From Citrobacter freundii (GTDB lineage: Bacteria; Pseudomonadota; Gammaproteobacteria; Enterobacterales; Enterobacteriaceae), in the NCBI RefSeq assembly GCF_011077955.1, contig NZ_JAALBX010000001.1:124001-188000 (forward strand): 64,000 nucleotides of DNA. Reading direction: 5' to 3'. Below, piece after piece: positions 60,271 to 64,000 of the stretch; within the stretch, counting starts at the first letter, position 1; the number at the start of each line of letters is the position of its first letter. The notes below the pieces were generated by a model. That model was not told the DNA's origin and did no database searches. It worked only from the letters and a program-made list of their open reading frames with translations. The position numbers and the translations under genes are program-made.

Positions 60271-60888
60271 ATGAGTGCAATCGCGCCTGGAATGATCCTC
60301 CTTGCGTACCTTTGCGGCTCAATTTCCAGCGCCATTCTGGTCTGCCGTATCGCAGGTTTACCCGATCCGCGTGACAATGGATCCGGGAATCCGGGGGCGA
60401 CCAACGTATTACGCATTGGTGGCAAGGGAGCAGCCGTAACGGTACTGATTTTTGATGTCCTGAAAGGAATGCTTCCCGTCTGGGGCGCATACGCGCTTGG
60501 GCTGACGCCCTTCTGGCTGGGTCTGGTGGCTATCGCGGCCTGCCTTGGTCATATCTGGCCGGTATTTTTTGGTTTTCGCGGCGGTAAAGGTGTTGCCACC
60601 GCCTTCGGTGCGATTGCGCCTATCGGCTGGGATTTGACTGGCGTCATGGCGGGCACCTGGTTGTTAAGCGTGTTACTCAGCGGTTACTCTTCTCTCGGTG
60701 CGATTATCAGCGCGCTGATTGCGCCGTTCTACGTGTGGTGGTTCAAACCGCAGTTCACCTTTCCCGTCTCTATGCTGTCTTGCCTGATTTTGCTGCGGCA
60801 TCATGACAATATTCAACGCTTGTGGCGGGGTCAGGAAACCAAAATCTGGGCCCGTTTTAAACGCAAAAAGAAACCAGATCCGCAGTAA
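60271..60888 (+). CDS. plsY: Glycerol-3-phosphate acyltransferase PlsY
   Basis: Inner-membrane enzyme transferring acyl from acyl-phosphate to glycerol 3-phosphate, the first step of phosphatidic acid synthesis. The 205 residues have five helices and the three family motifs: [16 protein letters not shown], and the GKGVATA-type loop after FFGFRGG. The ATG at 60271 gives MSAIAPGM; the longer frame upstream is spurious. It is divergent from folB. Its stop codon is only 14 bases from that of the convergent autotransporter, with no terminator between. Confidence 0.97.
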   Translation: MSAIAPGMILLAYLCGSISSAILVCRIAGLPDPRDNGSGNPGATNVLRIGGKGAAVTVLIFDVLKGMLPVWGAYALGLTPFWLGLVAIAACLGHIWPVFFGFRGGKGVATAFGAIAPIGWDLTGVMAGTWLLSVLLSGYSSLGAIISALIAPFYVWWFKPQFTFPVSMLSCLILLRHHDNIQRLWRGQETKIWARFKRKKKPDPQ

Positions 60889-60902
60889 TTGACGGCGAAC
60901 GG

Positions 60903-63900
60903 TTAAAAGCGATAGCTCACGCCCAGTACGCCTGAAACTGCGTGGTAACCGTTGCCGCCGATTTGTTGCGCCACATTGCCCCAGACATCCAGTCGCGGCG
61001 ACAGCCTACCGTTGATGCCGGCTTTAAGTTCGCCCACGTTGCGCTCCCCGGCAAACCCAACGCTGTCATCATTCATCGTCACGCGGGTGGGCTTAGTATT
61101 GTAAAGCCAGTTGGCGGCAAGGTAGGTGGTGAATAACTTCCCGCTATTTTTATCGCGGCTTGAAACGCCATCGCGCGAAAGCATAATTCCAAGGCGTGTT
61201 TGCAGGGCATTATCACTTTGCGATTCAATGAGCGTGCCGCTGCTTTCGCGGTGTGGGTCGGCATTAACGCCGCTCCAGATCGCCTGCGCCTGGGGGGTTA
61301 ATGCCATTGCGCTATTTTCGCTGCGAGTAAGCTCCCACCGATAACCGGTTTCCAGCGAGCCGCTAACGCCATCGATAGAATAGTTTTCCTGCGGTAAATC
61401 ATCACCTTTGACGTCGGCATCCAACCAACTGTATTGCAACCAGCTATCAACATAAACACCTTGCTGGCTGGCGGCATGTTGATACCAGGTCCCGTACAGG
61501 CCCACGCTGTACCCATCCACACTCCCTTTTGAGCGGTAATCGCTGCGGCGGGAATACGTATGACTGTGGGCATTGCCGTAGCCTGCCATTACGCCAATCC
61601 CGAGATGGTCGTCATGGGCGAACTGGCCCGAGAACACCTCGCCGCCGCCCTGGATGACATAACGGTTTTCCGTCGTGTTGAGTTGACCACGGTGGTCATT
61701 ACTGCTGTCACGAACCCCGTTTTGCCGAAGCCAGAGGCTGGAGTGTTCCGCTTTCCCGTTGCGATCTTCCAACCGATGCGCAAACAGCCGTTGCGCCGCC
61801 GCCTGATTCGCCAGATAACTTCCGGCTTCGGGGCGGATAATCGGGTCCGTTGGTAAAGACGGCTGTGGAGGCATCGGAGGCTGAGGCGGAACAGGAAGCT
61901 GGCTTCGCAGATACCAGTTGCCGTTTGGCGCCTCCGGCAGTCCTTGTTGCAAGAAATACTCATACGATCCCGCCACAACGCGCTCTGACAGGGTAAATAC
62001 ACCGTCGGATTGCCCCGCTACGCTGATAACCTCAATGCCCTGCTGCGTCGGCGCGCCCTGGCCGCCCGCGTTGTTAATTTTCACCTGCGTATTACCGCTG
62101 CTGCTACCGTTAATCACCAGCCGGTCGGTTGCCGAGTCGTCACCGCGAAGCTGCGTGCTGAGAGTGATGAGTCCGTTGTCGCCGCGATAATCGCCTGCAA
62201 CAGTCAATGTGCTGGCTGGAACCGGGCTTGCCATCACGACGTTTCCGGCATTTATCAGGTTGCCGCCGATGGTAAAATGACCTGCGGGTGCGTTGGCAAA
62301 CAGCGGCAATGCATCCGCTACTGCCAGTGTCCCCTGGTTGATTACGTCACCCTCAACGCCCCCGTATCCGCCAAGCGCCGCGCCTGGCGCAATCACCACC
62401 TGCGAGCTGGAAAGCGTCGCGGCCTCATCAGGCCCGTTTCCCAGTATCAACGTGCCGCTGTTGATATCAGTAGGTCCCGTCCAGGCCTGATCGCCGGGCA
62501 GTTGCAAACCCATTTCGCCAGTCTTTACCACCGCGCCGCTGCCGCTAATGTTGCCGGCAAATTGCGTATCAAGGCTGTTATTTAGGGTTAACTGCGCCTC
62601 ATTTAGCGCAACCGCGCCTTCGCCAGAGAGGTTATTAACCGTTTGGTCATACCCGTCGAGCATAAAGGTCGCGCCGGATGCAATGCGCAATGCGCTACTG
62701 CGGGCCAGTGCATTATCTATGCCCATTTGCAGCACCCCGCCCTCCAGCCATGTCGGGCCAGTGTAGAGATTACGGCGCGACAAAATGAGCGTGCCTTCCC
62801 CGGCTTTCGTCAGGGTCGTGCCATCCCAACCAGTCGCCGGGTTGGCGGGCTGATTAATTAACGCCGTATTGAGTTCAAAATTTTCTTCCGCCGAAGGGAG
62901 CGTAAAGGTGCCGTGCGCCTGTTCCGGCGTACTGGTACGGGCCGCATACCAGGAAAGGCGAAAATCGAGGCTGTACTTTTGATTCAGGGCATCTCGATAA
63001 CCCGTTAAGGACGCGTAATCGACCGCCGATGAGGCCCCGCCAATTCGCAGCGAGGAATAATCACCACTCAGCGCGCCAGGCGCTGCGGTTTGAAGTACCG
63101 TCAGGTTTTCAAAAGAAAACAGATTATCGGGGAAATTTACGCCGACAATATTAAGCGCGGCGTCACTACCGAGTGACGCGCGACTGGCGTTGATGGTGGG
63201 TTCGGTTTCACTCAGCACCACGCCGACTGTTCCCTGCTGACTAAAATCGCCATCCGCCTGGAGCGTCGCCCCCTTTCTGAAGATCACCGCGGTTGACGCC
63301 GCGGTGGTGAAATCGCCGCGACTCGTGAATGCCACGTCCCGATCCAAAGCCAGCGTACCGCCGTTGACATTCACATTGCCTGCGGAAGACCCGGTTTGCG
63401 TCAGTAATGCGTAACCTTCGCCGTTTTTATTCAGTACGCCGCTTCCTGAAAAAAGATTGCGCAGTACGCTGGCGCTGGCGAGATCCAGCGTCAATGTTGC
63501 GTTATTGATCACCGGTCCATTTCCAAGCGACGCGCCGCGTTTTGCAATGCCGGTCCCGTCCGCTATCACCAGTCCGCCGCTGAAAGTGCTTTCGCCTGCG
63601 AGGGTAAGTGAAGCTGCTCCTGTTTTTATTACGCTGCCCGCCCCGGCAATCGGCCCGCTAAAGACGGTATCCGCCGCGCTGTTTACCGTCATGGTGGCGC
63701 GACCCAGGCTTACCGCCCCGCCGCCGCTCAGATTGTTCACGGTCTGCGAGAAGTTATTCAGATTAAGCGTGGCGCCAGAATTGACCGCAACGTTGGCTGA
63801 ACGGGCAAACGCATTTTCGCTATTGGTTTGCAGTACACCGCCATTAACAAGCGTATTGCCGGTAAAGCTGTTCTGGCGCGATAAAATCAGCGTACCCGCG

Positions 63901-64000
63901 CCGGCTTTAGTCAACGAGCTTCCATCCCAGCCGCTGGCAAAAGGCCCCGACTGGTTCGCCAGCGTGACATCCACGTCGAAAGTGTCCGGCGGGTTAATGA
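60903..64000 (-). CDS. AIDA-like autotransporter, N-terminus beyond window
   Basis: Large type V secreted surface protein; the frame is open to the window edge, so the signal peptide and the first part of the passenger are missing and about 1030 residues remain. The passenger has autotransporter beta-strand repeats: a module starting GWDGSSLTKAGAGTLILSR near 63930 recurs as GWDGTTLTKAGEGTLILSR near 62830, each followed by TVNNLSG. A proline-rich linker (PVPPQPPMPPQP) leads to the roughly 280-residue outer-membrane barrel (SLWLRQNG ... GVLGVSYRF). Adhesion or aggregation is the usual role. No cysteine pair or protease triad is visible in the part seen. Confidence 0.93.
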   Translation of the reverse strand, partial: INPPDTFDVDVTLANQSGPFASGWDGSSLTKAGAGTLILSRQNSFTGNTLVNGGVLQTNSENAFARSANVAVNSGATLNLNNFSQTVNNLSGGGAVSLGRATMTVNSAADTVFSGPIAGAGSVIKTGAASLTLAGESTFSGGLVIADGTGIAKRGASLGNGPVINNATLTLDLASASVLRNLFSGSGVLNKNGEGYALLTQTGSSAGNVNVNGGTLALDRDVAFTSRGDFTTAASTAVIFRKGATLQADGDFSQQGTVGVVLSETEPTINASRASLGSDAALNIVGVNFPDNLFSFENLTVLQTAAPGALSGDYSSLRIGGASSAVDYASLTGYRDALNQKYSLDFRLSWYAARTSTPEQAHGTFTLPSAEENFELNTALINQPANPATGWDGTTLTKAGEGTLILSRRNLYTGPTWLEGGVLQMGIDNALARSSALRIASGATFMLDGYDQTVNNLSGEGAVALNEAQLTLNNSLDTQFAGNISGSGAVVKTGEMGLQLPGDQAWTGPTDINSGTLILGNGPDEAATLSSSQVVIAPGAALGGYGGVEGDVINQGTLAVADALPLFANAPAGHFTIGGNLINAGNVVMASPVPASTLTVAGDYRGDNGLITLSTQLRGDDSATDRLVINGSSSGNTQVKINNAGGQGAPTQQGIEVISVAGQSDGVFTLSERVVAGSYEYFLQQGLPEAPNGNWYLRSQLPVPPQPPMPPQPSLPTDPIIRPEAGSYLANQAAAQRLFAHRLEDRNGKAEHSSLWLRQNGVRDSSNDHRGQLNTTENRYVIQGGGEVFSGQFAHDDHLGIGVMAGYGNAHSHTYSRRSDYRSKGSVDGYSVGLYGTWYQHAASQQGVYVDSWLQYSWLDADVKGDDLPQENYSIDGVSGSLETGYRWELTRSENSAMALTPQAQAIWSGVNADPHRESSGTLIESQSDNALQTRLGIMLSRDGVSSRDKNSGKLFTTYLAANWLYNTKPTRVTMNDDSVGFAGERNVGELKAGINGRLSPRLDVWGNVAQQIGGNGYHAVSGVLGVSYRF

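Overview
The window is a chromosomal segment of an Enterobacteriaceae bacterium. Its backbone follows the Escherichia coli order nupG-speC-yqgA-pheV ... yghU ... yqhA-yghA-exbDB-metC-yghB-yqhC-yqhD-dkgA ... ygiQ-ftsP-plsC-parC-mdaB-ygiN-parE-yqiA-cpdA-yqiB-nudF-tolC-ygiBCD-zupT-ribB-ubiK-hldE-glnE-ygiF-ygiM-cca-uppP-folB-plsY. The proteins are clearly diverged from E. coli, and genes foreign to E. coli K-12 lie between the backbone blocks. A Cronobacter/Franconibacter/Siccibacter-like or Enterobacter-like genus fits best, but I cannot fix the genus from the sequence alone. All gene identities come from remembered family features and motifs, not from a search.

Layout. (1) 1-4503: the nupG 3' end, ornithine decarboxylase speC, yqgA and tRNA-Phe(GAA) with a stringent-type promoter. 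(2) 4504-7540: an AT-rich islet downstream of the tRNA. It holds a gene-end remnant with its own terminator, a compact three-gene unit (unknown 237-aa protein, 60-aa two-helix membrane protein, Hcp), and a small Cys/Trp-motif protein behind a hairpin that masks its ribosome binding site. (3) 7540-15000: a LysR regulator divergent from an exported metallo-beta-lactamase-fold hydrolase resembling methyl parathion hydrolase, a YjdF-type membrane protein, a solitary cobU-cbiP pair, a beta-lactamase-fold lipoprotein with an odd start, and yghU. (4) 15013-18393: a large autotransporter with a zinc-protease-like HELAH motif in its passenger. (5) 18910-28693: yqhA, three uncharacterised small genes, yghA, the exbB-exbD energiser with a Fur-like site, metC, yghB, and the aldehyde-response set yqhC-yqhD-dkgA. 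(6) 29044-60888: an anion transporter followed by the conserved housekeeping block, with an FMN riboswitch before ribB and a marbox before tolC. (7) 60903-end: an AIDA-like autotransporter with duplicated passenger modules, cut by the window edge.

The genes group into envelope and lipid functions (plsC, plsY, uppP, hldE, ftsP, tolC, two autotransporters), DNA topology (parC, parE), nitrogen and cofactor metabolism (glnE, ribB, folB, cobU, cbiP, ubiK) and aldehyde/quinone detoxification (yqhD, dkgA, yghA, mdaB, ygiN). The most unusual parts are the Hcp islet beside pheV, the metalloprotease-like autotransporter, the hairpin-controlled small gene, the phosphotriesterase-like exported hydrolase, and a structured RNA-like element found in two copies, each directly before a terminator.
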